Positions 1-9,466 are shown, numbered from the stretch's first letter. The stretch is 64,000 nucleotides of DNA from CAVTQY01 sp963736975 (GCA_963736975.1 CAVTQY010000001.1:682001-746000), one strand, 5' to 3'. Numbers and translations are program-made. The notes: generated by a model not told the origin, from the sequence alone.

Positions 1-300
1 ATGGGCGAGGCCAGCATATCCTATGCCTCGCCGCCCTATTCCGGCGGTCTGGCCCTGAAGCTCGCGGTTGACCTGCTCGAAGGCAAGACGGTTCCCAAAT
101 TGACGAAGCTGCCGTTGCCGGTAGTGACGAATGAAAACGTCAAGCTATGCCAGGAAGGCACCTGGCAGGAGATGCAGCAGGGCTGCAACGTGTTCCAGCC
201 GGCAATCATCAGCAATCCGGGCTGGTTCGCTTCGATCTATTCCCCCGAGACGCCCGAGATTGGTCTGCAGGCCGCGCTGAACGGCAAACCCGAGCAGTGA
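1..300 (+). CDS. Sugar ABC transporter substrate-binding protein, C-terminal part
   Basis: Only the last 99 codons are in the window, so the first ATG here is an internal Met and the gene starts upstream. The fragment has the mix expected at the C-terminus of a periplasmic sugar-binding protein: a helix of the type found just after the last hinge crossing (SGGLALKLAVDLLEGK) and a late beta segment (PLPVVTNENV). A pair of cysteines may form a disulphide, as in the binding protein at 13117-14331. It ends two bases before the ATPase gene, so it is the first visible gene of the importer operon. The family call rests on context plus this short segment. Confidence 0.75.
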   Translation: MGEASISYASPPYSGGLALKLAVDLLEGKTVPKLTKLPLPVVTNENVKLCQEGTWQEMQQGCNVFQPAIISNPGWFASIYSPETPEIGLQAALNGKPEQ

Positions 301-302
301 GC

Positions 303-1892
303 ATGCCGGCGCGGGAGGACGGCGTGCCGGTCCCCCCGCGCGCATCGACCAGCCAGGCTACGCCGGATCCGCCCGCACTGGACGTGCGGCGTGCTACCAA
401 GGCGTTCGGCGCGACGGTTGCTCTGAGCGAAGCGTCGTTCAGCGTGCTGCCGGGCGAGGTGCATGCACTGCTCGGCGAGAACGGCGCCGGCAAATCGACC
501 ATGGTGAAGCTGCTGTCCGGGCTCATCGCGCCCGATGGCGGTGAGATCATGCTGTTCGGTGCTCGGGTGGCCCTGCGCAGTCCAGCGGATGCGCAACGAC
601 ACGGTGTGCAGACAGCGTTCCAGGAGTTGACCCTGGTGCGCGACCTGGCGGTTGTCGACAACATGCTGCTGCCGAACGCGCCGCGTGGCCTGCTTGGCCA
701 ATTGCATCAGCGCCGCGGCGAGCGACTGGTGGCCGCCCATCTCGCCGCGCTCGGGCTTTCCGACATCGATCCGCGCGCCGAGATCCAGGATCTGGAACTG
801 GCCACGCGGCAGAAGATCGAGATCGCCCGTGCCTTGTTTCGCCGTCCGCGCATCCTGCTGCTGGACGAGCCGACCTCTACCCTCTCGGGCCGCGATATCG
901 AGTGGCTGGCCATGCAGATCGCGGCTCTGCGGCGCAATGGTGTGACGATCGTGTTCATTACCCACCGATTGCGCGAGGTCCGCCGCTTCTGCGACCGACT
1001 GACGGTGCTGCGTAACGGCCGCAGCATCGGCACCGCCGAAGTGGCAGCGATCAGCGACGATGACGTGATCCGCATGATCATCGGCCGCTCGTTGTCCAGC
1101 ACCTTCCCTGCCCGTCCGGCGCTTCCCCCGACCGGCACGCAAGTGTTGCGCGCCGACGGTTTGACCACCGCCGGCAAGCTGCACGGCGGCAGCTTCGTCC
1201 TGCATTCGGGCGAGATCCTGGGCATAGCCGGACTGCAAGGCATGGGACAGCAGGAGTTGTTCCTTGCCTGTTTCGGCATGGTGCCCCTGGTCGGCGGCAG
1301 CTTGTTCATCGATGGACGGGAAGTGGTGCTGGCTTCTCCGCGCGATGCCATTCGCCGACGCATCGGCATCAGCCTGGTCCCGGAGGATCGCAAGACCGAG
1401 GGGTTATTCCTACACTTGGCGGGGCGGTTCAACGTATCGCTGCCGGTGGCGCACCGCTTCGCGCGACTGGGCGTGATCGACACCACCGCGGAGACGACGT
1501 CCGTCGCCCGAGCGCTCGATCAGGTTCAGGTCGATCGGCGTGCGCTCTACACGCCGGCCGGCGCGTTCTCGGGCGGCAACCAGCAGAAGCTGGTGATCGC
1601 GAAATGGCTGCTGGCGGGCAGCCGGATCCTGCTGCTGTTCGATCCGACCCGTGGGGTCGATGTCGGCACCAAGCATCAGATCTATCTGCTGATGCGCGCC
1701 TTTGCCGATGCCGGCGGCGCGATCCTGTTCTACTCCACCGAGATCCCGGAAATCGTCAACATGTGCGACCGCGTGCTGGCGATGTACGAAGGCCGCATGG
1801 TGGCGGAACTGACCGGCAGCGCCATCGAGGAAGAGACGATCATGCGGGCCGCCTTGGGCGAGGCGGAGGTCGCTCGAAAGGCGGCGGAATGA
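303..1892 (+). CDS. Sugar ABC transporter ATP-binding protein (two fused ABC domains)
   Basis: 529 aa, the normal size for RbsA/MglA-type double ATPases of CUT2 importers. Domain 1 (from about residue 25) has Walker A GENGAGKST and Walker B ILLLDEPTST. Domain 2 has a good signature, SGGNQQK, but its Walker B reads ILLLFDPTRG: the usual Asp-Glu pair is replaced by Phe-Asp, so the second site is probably not a standard hydrolysis site. The frame is open upstream to 147, but ATG 303 lies two bases after the binding-protein stop and gives the family N-terminus, so it is preferred. It overlaps the permease by ATGA. Confidence 0.93.
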   Translation: MPAREDGVPVPPRASTSQATPDPPALDVRRATKAFGATVALSEASFSVLPGEVHALLGENGAGKSTMVKLLSGLIAPDGGEIMLFGARVALRSPADAQRHGVQTAFQELTLVRDLAVVDNMLLPNAPRGLLGQLHQRRGERLVAAHLAALGLSDIDPRAEIQDLELATRQKIEIARALFRRPRILLLDEPTSTLSGRDIEWLAMQIAALRRNGVTIVFITHRLREVRRFCDRLTVLRNGRSIGTAEVAAISDDDVIRMIIGRSLSSTFPARPALPPTGTQVLRADGLTTAGKLHGGSFVLHSGEILGIAGLQGMGQQELFLACFGMVPLVGGSLFIDGREVVLASPRDAIRRRIGISLVPEDRKTEGLFLHLAGRFNVSLPVAHRFARLGVIDTTAETTSVARALDQVQVDRRALYTPAGAFSGGNQQKLVIAKWLLAGSRILLLFDPTRGVDVGTKHQIYLLMRAFADAGGAILFYSTEIPEIVNMCDRVLAMYEGRMVAELTGSAIEEETIMRAALGEAEVARKAAE

Positions 1893-3949
1893 CCGCGCTC
1901 GCGCTCGTTGCGGAACGCCGCCGCGTGAACTGGCGACCGGGCTTTCGCCGTCATCGCGGGCTGATCATCGCCAGCCTTGTGTTCCTGGCGCTGTTCCTGG
2001 CCTCCAACCTGATCACGTCGAGCGGATTCAGCTACTTCGAGTTCGCCTTCATGTCGGCCGGAGGCGCGGCCCTTGCCTTGGCTGCGATGGGCCAGACCAC
2101 CGTCATTCTGACCGGCGGCTTCGACCTTTCGACCGGCGCAGTGGTGTCCCTGATCAATGTCGTGCTGGCCAGCGCCATGGGAACCTCGGGGCTCTCGCAG
2201 GTGGCCTTCTTCGGCGTCGCGCTGGCGCTCGGCGCATTGGTCGGCGCCTTCAACGGCTTCTTCGTCGCCGTCGTGCGCATGCAGTCGATCGTGGTCACAC
2301 TCTCGTCCATGTTCATCGTGCAGGGAGTGACGCTGCTGATCATGGACAAGCCCGGCGGGACGATCGCGCCGGGCTTCGTCGCGTTCTTCAGCGGCAGCGT
2401 CATCCCGAACGTGCTGCCGGCACCGGTCATCGTGTTGCTGGTCGCCGCCCTTATCTGGCGGATGGTCAAGAACACCCGTTTTGGCGTCGCGCTTTACGCC
2501 GTGGGCAGCGACGAGGACGCAGCCCATGCTGCCGGCATCAGCACCCGGGCGGTGAAGTTCCAGGCTTACGTGCTGGCTGGCGTTTTCTATGGCGCGGCCG
2601 GTGCATTCATCTCGGCGCAGACCGGATCGGCCGACCCGCTGGTCGGGCGGCCGATGCTGCTGCAAGTGTTCGCCGCCGTGGTGCTGGGCGGCACGCTGCT
2701 GGGCGGCGGTCGCGGCGGCTGCATCGGCTCGATCGTTGGTTCCTATACGCTGATGATCGTTGTCAACGTCCTGCTGGTGCTTGATGTCTCCGCCTATTAC
2801 AGCTCGGTCGCGGAGGGCGCGATTCTACTGCTGGCGGTGCTTGCCGCGTCGCTCAACCGCCGCTCGCCGATTGCATTCTATTTGCGGCTGGCGCGCACCA
2901 AGATGGCAGCGCGGGCGAAGGGAGCACTGGCTTCCGCGCACCCGGCGGGCGCGGCGACGCCGACGCTGCCGGCCCCTGCCGCCGTGGAGCCCGCCGGCCC
3001 GGTCTCTTGGCTCGTCCGTCACCGCGACGCACTGCGCACCGTCCTGCCCGCGTATATCGGCTTTGTCATCGTGTTGGTGGTGTCGCAGATCATCTATGGC
3101 GGCACGCTGAGCAATCTTGGCTACTTCAATTCGCTGCTGGTGCTATCTTCGTTCCTGGTGATACTGGCGTTGGGGCAGGGCGCGGCGATCCTGACCGGCG
3201 GCCTTGATTTGTCGATCCCGTGGATGATCGGTTTCATCGGCATCCTGACCGCCGGATTGATCCGAGGTTCGGATGTGACGGCGATCTGGGCGGTACCGCT
3301 CGGGCTTGCACTCGGCATCGCGCTGGGCACCGTAAACGGGCTGGGCATCGTGCTGCTCGGCCTGCCGCCGATCGTGATGACGCTGGCAATGAACGGCATT
3401 CTGCAGGGAGCGGCGTTGATTTACTGCAACGGTACGCCGTCCGGGTTTGCCTCGCCGGCGGAGCGCTGGTTCATGACTGGACACTTTGCCGGACCGACCC
3501 CCGTGGGGTGGTTCCTGGTGGCGTTTGTGATCTTCTCACTGCTGCTGCTGAACCGGACGGTATTTGGCCGGTGCATCTATGCCGTAGGGAACAGCACTCT
3601 GGTCGCACGGCTGAGCGCCGTTGGGGTCGGCGGCACGCTGATCGGCGTCTATGCACTTTCGGGGCTTTGCAGCGCGCTTGTCGGCATCCTGCTGTCGGGC
3701 TTTTCGGGCCAGGCAAGCCTTGGCATGGGCGACGACTATCTGCTGCCTTCGATCGCCGTGGTGGTGGTGGGCGGCACGCTGATCACCGGCGGGCGGGGGC
3801 ATTATTCCGGCATGCTCGGGGGCGTGCTGCTGTTGACGGCGCTGTCCACGCTGCTGGCCGGCACCACGCTGCCGAGCGCGGTGCGCGACATCATTTTCGG
3901 CCTCGTTGTGCTCGGCGCCGTGCTGGCGCTGCGCGAGCGCGGTACCTGA
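1889..3949 (+). CDS. Sugar ABC transporter permease, two RbsC-like units fused
   Basis: 686 aa, twice the usual 320-340 aa of an RbsC-type permease. The signature GQTTVILTGGFDLS occurs near residue 70 and its counterpart GQGAAILTGGLDLS near residue 430. Each half carries its own set of hydrophobic segments and the late motif VVLGGT or VVVGGT. The halves are joined by an Ala/Pro-rich linker of about 40 residues. A single chain could therefore form the whole membrane pore that is normally a homo- or heterodimer. The start overlaps the ATPase stop (ATGA), indicating translational coupling. No frame break is seen across the linker, so the fusion is real in this sequence. Confidence 0.92.
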   Translation: MTALALVAERRRVNWRPGFRRHRGLIIASLVFLALFLASNLITSSGFSYFEFAFMSAGGAALALAAMGQTTVILTGGFDLSTGAVVSLINVVLASAMGTSGLSQVAFFGVALALGALVGAFNGFFVAVVRMQSIVVTLSSMFIVQGVTLLIMDKPGGTIAPGFVAFFSGSVIPNVLPAPVIVLLVAALIWRMVKNTRFGVALYAVGSDEDAAHAAGISTRAVKFQAYVLAGVFYGAAGAFISAQTGSADPLVGRPMLLQVFAAVVLGGTLLGGGRGGCIGSIVGSYTLMIVVNVLLVLDVSAYYSSVAEGAILLLAVLAASLNRRSPIAFYLRLARTKMAARAKGALASAHPAGAATPTLPAPAAVEPAGPVSWLVRHRDALRTVLPAYIGFVIVLVVSQIIYGGTLSNLGYFNSLLVLSSFLVILALGQGAAILTGGLDLSIPWMIGFIGILTAGLIRGSDVTAIWAVPLGLALGIALGTVNGLGIVLLGLPPIVMTLAMNGILQGAALIYCNGTPSGFASPAERWFMTGHFAGPTPVGWFLVAFVIFSLLLLNRTVFGRCIYAVGNSTLVARLSAVGVGGTLIGVYALSGLCSALVGILLSGFSGQASLGMGDDYLLPSIAVVVVGGTLITGGRGHYSGMLGGVLLLTALSTLLAGTTLPSAVRDIIFGLVVLGAVLALRERGT

Positions 3950-3964
3950 TCAGGAGGGGCGCGG

Positions 3965-4738
3965 ATGGCGGAAGTTCAGGCCAAAGGGCAACGGGTCGTG
4001 GTGACGGCCGGCGCTGCGGGAATCGGGCGAGCCATCGTGGAAGCGCTGGCCGCCGCCGGTGCCCGCGTGCATGTCTGCGACGTGGACTCCGACGCGCTGC
4101 AGGCCTGCGGTCGGAGGTTGTCGATCGGGACCACGCTGGCCGACGTGTCCAACGAAGCACAGGTCGATCGACTGTTCGATGAAGCGAGTGCGGCGCTCGG
4201 CGGGCTGGATGTGTTGGTCAACAACGCCGGCATCGCCGGTCCGACCGGCGGGGTAGAGGAGATCAGTCCGGCGGACTGGCGCCGCTGCATCGATATCGAC
4301 CTGACCGGGCAATTCCTATGCACCCGCCGCGCCGTACCGCTGCTAAAGGCAGCAGGTGGGGGGGCAATCATAAACATGTCGTCGGCCGCCGGGCGGCACG
4401 GCTATGCCTACCGTACGCCGTACGCCGCCGCGAAATGGGGCGTGATCGGCTTTACTCAAAGCTTGGCCAAGGAGCTCGGTCCGTCCGGCATTGCCGTCAA
4501 CGCCATCCTGCCCGGTATCGTGAAAGGGCCGCGCATCGAGGGCGTGATCCGCTCACGCGCGCAGCAGCTCGGCTTGTCGTATGCCGAGATGGAAAAGCAA
4601 TATCTGGAAAAGGTGTCGCTGCGCCGCATGGTCACGGCGGAAGACGTGGCACATATGGTGCTGTTCCTGGTTTCGCCCCTCGGCCGAAACGTGTCGGGCC
4701 AGTCGCTCGGCGTCTGCGGCAACGTCGAGACGTTGTGA
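3965..4738 (+). CDS. Short-chain dehydrogenase/reductase (SDR)
   Basis: 257 aa classical SDR. The cofactor motif is slightly altered, TAGAAGIG in place of TGxxxGIG. NNAG follows at about residue 88, and the catalytic Ser (NMSSAAG) and Tyr-x3-Lys (YAAAK) are present. Asp in VCDVDSD at the end of the second strand suggests NAD(H) rather than NADP(H). It starts 15 bases after the permease and sits in the same operon as two lactonases, so oxidation of an imported sugar to a lactone is the likely role. The substrate cannot be read from sequence. Confidence 0.9.
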   Translation: MAEVQAKGQRVVVTAGAAGIGRAIVEALAAAGARVHVCDVDSDALQACGRRLSIGTTLADVSNEAQVDRLFDEASAALGGLDVLVNNAGIAGPTGGVEEISPADWRRCIDIDLTGQFLCTRRAVPLLKAAGGGAIINMSSAAGRHGYAYRTPYAAAKWGVIGFTQSLAKELGPSGIAVNAILPGIVKGPRIEGVIRSRAQQLGLSYAEMEKQYLEKVSLRRMVTAEDVAHMVLFLVSPLGRNVSGQSLGVCGNVETL

Positions 4739-4751
4739 GCGGAGCAGGCGG

Positions 4752-5627
4752 ATGTTCCGGATCGAGCTGTTGGTTGATGCGCGGAACGAGCTGGGGGAAG
4801 GCGCGCTCTGGGATATGCAGGAGCAGCGCCTCTACTGGATCGACAGTCACGGCGGCGCCATCCATCGCACCGATGCACGCGGCAAGGATCTGCACCGCTG
4901 GGAACTGCCCGAGCATATCGGCTCGATGTGTCTGCGCGCCGGGGGCGGCGCGGTGGTCGCGCTGCGCAACGGTCTGCATTGCTTCGACTTCGAGAGCGGC
5001 TCCTTGACGCCGATTGCGGATCCCGAGCGTGATTACCGCCGCACGCGGATGAACGATGGCAAGGTGGATCGCCAGGGCCGTTTCCTTGTCGGCTCCATGG
5101 ACTACGAGGAGCGCGAACCGCTGGGGGCGCTCTATCGTCTGGACCCGGATCGCATCGTGACGAAGCTGGAAGACGGCATCATCGTCAGCAACGGCCCGTG
5201 CTGGAGCCCCGATGGCGGCACGTTCTACTTTGCCGACAGCTTCCGGCGCTGCATCTGGGCCTATAAGTACGATGTCGCGACGGGCGACCTGCTGAGCCGC
5301 CGGCTGTTCGCCAGTTTCGAAGGCCATCTGCGCGGTTATCCGGACGGCGCGACGGTCGATGCCGAAGGCTGCGTGTGGAGCGTCGAGGTGTACGGCGGCC
5401 GGCTGGTGCGGTTGGCACCGGATGGCACGATCGACCGGCTGATCGGCATGCCGTGTGACAGTATTACCAGCATCACGTTCGGCGGCGCCGATCTCGACAC
5501 GCTGTATGTCACCTCGATGGCTCGCCCGTATCAGGGGAGGCGTCGGTTGGAGCGCGAGGCGGGCGGGTTGTTCGCGGTGCATGGCGTGGGCGTGCGCGGC
5601 CTGCCCGAGACACGCTTCCGTGGTTGA
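4752..5627 (+). CDS. SMP-30/gluconolactonase family protein, copy A
   Basis: 291 aa. Family marks in order: metal-binding Glu in ELGEGALWD near the start, WIDSHGG, NDGKVDRQGRF, and the SNGPCWSPDGGTFYF block with the metal-binding Asn. These proteins are six-bladed beta-propellers that hydrolyse sugar lactones with a divalent metal. The frame is open further upstream, but ATG 4752 follows the SDR stop by 13 bases and matches the N-terminus of copy B. It is about as similar to copy B as a recent tandem duplicate would be. Likely cytoplasmic; no signal peptide is visible. Confidence 0.9.
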   Translation: MFRIELLVDARNELGEGALWDMQEQRLYWIDSHGGAIHRTDARGKDLHRWELPEHIGSMCLRAGGGAVVALRNGLHCFDFESGSLTPIADPERDYRRTRMNDGKVDRQGRFLVGSMDYEEREPLGALYRLDPDRIVTKLEDGIIVSNGPCWSPDGGTFYFADSFRRCIWAYKYDVATGDLLSRRLFASFEGHLRGYPDGATVDAEGCVWSVEVYGGRLVRLAPDGTIDRLIGMPCDSITSITFGGADLDTLYVTSMARPYQGRRRLEREAGGLFAVHGVGVRGLPETRFRG

Positions 5628-5642
5628 ACGAAAGGGATTGCC

Positions 5643-6515
5643 ATGCGCATCGAGGTGCTGGTGGACGTGAAGACCACACTGGGAGAAGGTCCGCTGTGGG
5701 ATGTGGAGGAGCAGCGTCTCTACTGGATCGACAGTTTCGACGGTCGCGTGTTCCGTTGCACGGTGGATGGGCGCGAGTTGCGCGCCTGGGATGTCCCGCA
5801 GAAGATCGGCTCGATGTGCTTGCGGAAATCGGGAGGTGCGGTGGTTTCGCTGGCGCGCGGCTTTCACTTCCTGGATTTCCGCACGGGCGAGGTGTCGCTG
5901 ATCGTTGATCCGGAGCCGGACCGGCCGAACAACCGTCTGAACGACGGCAAGGTGGACAAGCGGGGCCGCTTCGTCGCGGGTACCATGGACACGATGGAGG
6001 AGGGGCCGAACGGCGCCTTGTACCGGCTCGACGCCACTCTGGCGCTGAAGAAACTCGCCGGCGATATTATCGTTAGCAACGGTCCGTGCTGGAGCCCCGA
6101 CGGCAACACCTTCTACTTCACCGACACCTGGTCTGGCGAGATTTCCGCCTATGACTACGATCAGGCGTCCGGCACCGTCGCCAACAAGCGCTGCTTATGT
6201 CGCATTCCCCCGGATGGCGGCGCGTTCGACGGCGCCACGGTTGACGCCGAAGGCTGCGTCTGGAGCGCTCACGTTTACGCCGGTCGGATCGTGCGCTACC
6301 GGCCGGACGGCAGCATGGAGCGGGTGATCGACATGCCGGTGAAGAAGGTCACCAGCGTTATGTTCGGCGGCCCCGATCTCGATGTGCTGTTTGTCACCTC
6401 GATGGCGAAGCCGCCGCTGCCGCGCTTTCCCGGCGATGGCGTGCTACGGGGCTCGTTGTTCGCGATTCACGACCTGGGCGTGCGCGGCGTGCCCGAGCCG
6501 CGCTTCGCCGGCTGA
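5643..6515 (+). CDS. SMP-30/gluconolactonase family protein, copy B
   Basis: 290 aa, tandem paralogue of the preceding gene, starting 15 bases after it. It repeats the same landmarks: TLGEGPLWD, RLYWIDSFDG, NDGKVDKRGRF and ISNGPCWSPDG-like (IVSNGPCWSPDGNTFYF). Differences are spread along the whole length, including the C-terminal loop (GDGVLRGSLFAIHDLG), so the two copies may act on different lactones. It closes the lactonase pair before the BKACE gene in what reads as one operon. Confidence 0.9.
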   Translation: MRIEVLVDVKTTLGEGPLWDVEEQRLYWIDSFDGRVFRCTVDGRELRAWDVPQKIGSMCLRKSGGAVVSLARGFHFLDFRTGEVSLIVDPEPDRPNNRLNDGKVDKRGRFVAGTMDTMEEGPNGALYRLDATLALKKLAGDIIVSNGPCWSPDGNTFYFTDTWSGEISAYDYDQASGTVANKRCLCRIPPDGGAFDGATVDAEGCVWSAHVYAGRIVRYRPDGSMERVIDMPVKKVTSVMFGGPDLDVLFVTSMAKPPLPRFPGDGVLRGSLFAIHDLGVRGVPEPRFAG

Positions 6516-6558
6516 GCGTGCGGCGGATGGAGTGCAACGAAACGGACGGAGAGGCAAG

Positions 6559-7503
6559 ATGGCGACAGCACCTGCCAGGCAGCGCAAGGTCATCATCACC
6601 TGCGCGGTAACGGGGGCGATCCACACCCCCAGCATGTCGCCCCATCTTCCGGTAACGGCGGAGCAGATCGCCGAAGCAGCTATCGGCGCCGCCGAGGCGG
6701 GTGCCGCGATCGTCCATCTGCACGCGCGCGATCCCGACACCGGCAAGCCGGACCAGTCGCCGGAGGCGTTCGGGCGTTTCCTTTCGCGCATCAAGCAACG
6801 CACTGGGGCGGTGATCAATCTGACCACCGGCGGCGCACCCTATATGACGGTGCAGGAACGGGTGCAGCCGGCGGCGACGTTCAAGCCGGAGGTCGCCTCG
6901 CTCAACATGGGATCAATGAATTTCGGACTGTTCCCCATGCTGGCGCGCTTCAAGGAGTTCCGCCACGCTTGGGAGCGGGAACATCTGGAAAATTCCCGGG
7001 ATCTGATCTTCCGCAACACGTTCAAGGACATCGAGTTCGTGTTGAGCACCCTGGGCCACGCCGGCACGCGATTCGAGTTCGAATGCTACGACGTCGGTCA
7101 TTTATACAACTTGCATCATTTCCTGCAACGCGGCCTGGTGCGGCCGCCGTTGTTCGTGCAGACCGTATTCGGGATACTGGGTGGCATCGGCCCGCATCCC
7201 GAGGACGTGATGCACATGAAGCGCACCGCCGACCGGCTGTTCGGCGAGCAGTACCGCTGGTCGGTGCTGGGTGCTGGCCGCAACCAGTTGCCGATTGCGG
7301 CGATGGCGGCGGCGATGGGCGGCAACGTGCGGGTGGGTCTGGAGGATTCGCTATGGATCGGGCCCGGCCAGCTTGCAGAATCAAGCGCGCAGCAGGTGCG
7401 CGCGGCGCGCCAGATCGTCGAAGGGCTGGGGCTCGGCATCGCCACACCCGACGAGGCGCGGGAGACACTTTCGCTGAAGGGCGCGGACCGGGTAAATTTC
7501 TGA
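6559..7503 (+). CDS. BKACE family enzyme (DUF849, 3-keto-5-aminohexanoate cleavage type)
   Basis: 314 aa. The family condenses a beta-keto acid with acetyl-CoA and splits it into acetoacetate and a CoA ester. Visible marks: VHLHARD with the two Zn-binding His, INLTTGG, the SLNMGSMNFG strand, FECYDVGHL, and VGLEDSLW near the C-terminus. ATG 6559 is preceded by GGAGAGGCAAG and is chosen over upstream in-frame codons lying inside copy B. Its position after a sugar importer and two lactonases is unusual for a family named after lysine degradation and suggests a sugar-derived beta-keto acid as substrate (inference). Confidence 0.9.
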   Translation: MATAPARQRKVIITCAVTGAIHTPSMSPHLPVTAEQIAEAAIGAAEAGAAIVHLHARDPDTGKPDQSPEAFGRFLSRIKQRTGAVINLTTGGAPYMTVQERVQPAATFKPEVASLNMGSMNFGLFPMLARFKEFRHAWEREHLENSRDLIFRNTFKDIEFVLSTLGHAGTRFEFECYDVGHLYNLHHFLQRGLVRPPLFVQTVFGILGGIGPHPEDVMHMKRTADRLFGEQYRWSVLGAGRNQLPIAAMAAAMGGNVRVGLEDSLWIGPGQLAESSAQQVRAARQIVEGLGLGIATPDEARETLSLKGADRVNF

Positions 7504-7763
7504 TTGGCAGTCGTGCGGGTATTGGCACGTTAACCGCCTCTGGCGCTCCGACGGTAGTCGGGTGAGGCTGAGGGAATGAAGGTTCCGTCGACATCGTATC
7601 CTCGGCCCAGTGACCACGAAGCTGTGCAAAATGGCCACCTGAGGGACGGTCGCAAGCGGCGACAGTAAGCTTTCCCGGCTGAATCGAGTCGGGAGACGGA
7701 GCGATGCGATTTGTCCGCGGCCGCATGACGCGTCCGGGCGCCTACCGCCTCGACCGGCGCCGT

Positions 7764-9389
7764 CTAAATGCTGCCGCGGATCATGTCCGATGCTTTCTCC
7801 GCAATCATCAACGTCGTCGCGTACGTATTTGCCGAGGGCATGCCGGGCATGATGGAGGCATCGACGACTCTGAGTGCCTCCAACCCATGCACAAGCAGGC
7901 GGTCATCCACCACCGCGGTGGGATCGGTACGCGGCCCCATACGCGCGGTGCCGATGAGGTGATAGGCAGTCGATCCGTTGCCATAGGCGAAATCCAACAG
8001 CTCGTCGCCCGATTGCACCTCCGGGCCGGGAAGCATCTCCCGATCCACATAGGGAGCGAGTTGCGGCATCCCGAGCAACCGGCGCAGCAGGTGCAGGCCG
8101 CCGAGCATGACACGGCGATCCATCGGATCGGCAAGATAGTTCGGCTGGATGATCGGATCGACGAAGACATCCGTCGATCGTGCGCGCACATAGCCGCTGC
8201 TCTGCGGACGGTGCGGCCAGACGCCTGCTGTCATGCCGGGATATTTGTCCAGCACGTACGCCGCTCCCTGCTTGTACGATCCGGGCGTGAACACGCATTG
8301 CAGATCCGGCGCATCCAGCCCTTCGAAGGACTGCCAGAACACGTGCACATGCGAGGGAGCCGTCGCCAATATGCTTGGCCGGCCGGTTGCCCAGCGAATG
8401 ACCTGCGCCGCAAAGCGACTGCCGCGCGACAATTCGTTCAGCGTCATGACCCCTGGCCTGGCACGCATCACGATGCGCACGGCGTAGTGGTCACGGAAAT
8501 TCTCGCCAACACCGGGCAGGTGGTGACGCACCGGCACGCCGAGCTCCTGCAGCAGCGCGGCCGGACCGATGCCGGACACTTGCATAAGACGCGCGGTGTT
8601 CACCGTGCCGGCGCTCAGGATGACCTCGCGGCGCGCGTGCACCGTCGTCGCGGGCCCGCCCCGCGCACGCAGGTAGCGAACGCCCGTCGCGCGCGTGCCG
8701 TCGAGCACGATCTCGCAAGCCCGCGCATTGGTACGGACATCGACGTTATGCCGCTTCATCGCGGGCCTGAGGAACGCCCGCGCCGCGCTTACCCTTCTTC
8801 CCTTGTAGATGGCGCGCTGGAAATAGCCGACGCCGGCCTGCCTGCCGCTGTTGTAATCCGGATTGCGTGGAATCCCGGCCGCGACGCAGGCCTCGATGAA
8901 GGCTTCGGAGACCGGATTGATCCAATCCATATCGGTGACCGGAATCCCGCCTGCGCGCCCGCGTATCGCGTCGTCGCCGAAGCCGATGCGCCGCTCCGTG
9001 CGGCGGTAGTACGGCAGGACATCGGCATACCCCCATCCCCGATTGCCCCGTTGCGCCCAGTCGTCCAGGTCGGTCGGCTGACCACGGTTATAGATCATCC
9101 CGTTGATCGAGGATGATCCCCCCAAGGTGCGCCCCTGGGTGGTTGCTATTCCGCGTCCTGCCGTGCGCTCCGTTGGCTCGGTCCTGAATTGCCAAGTGCA
9201 GGTCTGGTCGAACAGCGTCTTGATGAAGCCGGCCGGGATATGGATGTAGGGATTGCGATCCGGCGGCCCGGCTTCCAGCACGCACACGGTTGCGCTGCTC
9301 CCCTCGGTCAGGCGGTTCGCAAGAACTGATCCCGCGGCGCCGGAGCCGACGATGACATAGTCGAAAATCTCGTTGGTCTCGCTCGGCAC
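7764..9389 (-). CDS. GMC family FAD-dependent oxidoreductase (choline dehydrogenase-like)
   Basis: 541 aa. The FAD-binding motif VIVGSGAAGSVLANRLTE starts about residue 12. The GMC signature 1 region (GRTLGGSSSINGMIYNRG) and signature 2 (SAGTVNTARLMQVSGIGP) follow, and the C-terminal active-site block STAYHLIGTARMG carries the catalytic His. The frame stays open far upstream across the antisense of the next gene, but GTG 9389 has a GGGGAGG site just before it and places the FAD motif at the expected distance. It is divergent from an SMP-30 gene, fitting alcohol or sugar oxidation to a lactone followed by hydrolysis. Confidence 0.92.
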   Translation of the reverse strand: MPSETNEIFDYVIVGSGAAGSVLANRLTEGSSATVCVLEAGPPDRNPYIHIPAGFIKTLFDQTCTWQFRTEPTERTAGRGIATTQGRTLGGSSSINGMIYNRGQPTDLDDWAQRGNRGWGYADVLPYYRRTERRIGFGDDAIRGRAGGIPVTDMDWINPVSEAFIEACVAAGIPRNPDYNSGRQAGVGYFQRAIYKGRRVSAARAFLRPAMKRHNVDVRTNARACEIVLDGTRATGVRYLRARGGPATTVHARREVILSAGTVNTARLMQVSGIGPAALLQELGVPVRHHLPGVGENFRDHYAVRIVMRARPGVMTLNELSRGSRFAAQVIRWATGRPSILATAPSHVHVFWQSFEGLDAPDLQCVFTPGSYKQGAAYVLDKYPGMTAGVWPHRPQSSGYVRARSTDVFVDPIIQPNYLADPMDRRVMLGGLHLLRRLLGMPQLAPYVDREMLPGPEVQSGDELLDFAYGNGSTAYHLIGTARMGPRTDPTAVVDDRLLVHGLEALRVVDASIMPGMPSANTYATTLMIAEKASDMIRGSI

Positions 9390-9466
9390 ACCGCCTCCCC
9401 GCACGCCTTCTGCCGACCGCCATCTTAGCAGATACAGCCCGCGGCAGAACTGCCGGGGCAGCCTGC

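Noticed and set aside
147..302. Earlier start for the first importer ATPase
   Set aside because: It would overlap most of the binding-protein end; ATG 303 fits the family N-terminus and operon spacing.
7704..9116. A 470-codon plus-strand open frame
   Set aside because: It is antisense to the GMC oxidoreductase, which has clear motifs; the frame is open because of high GC.
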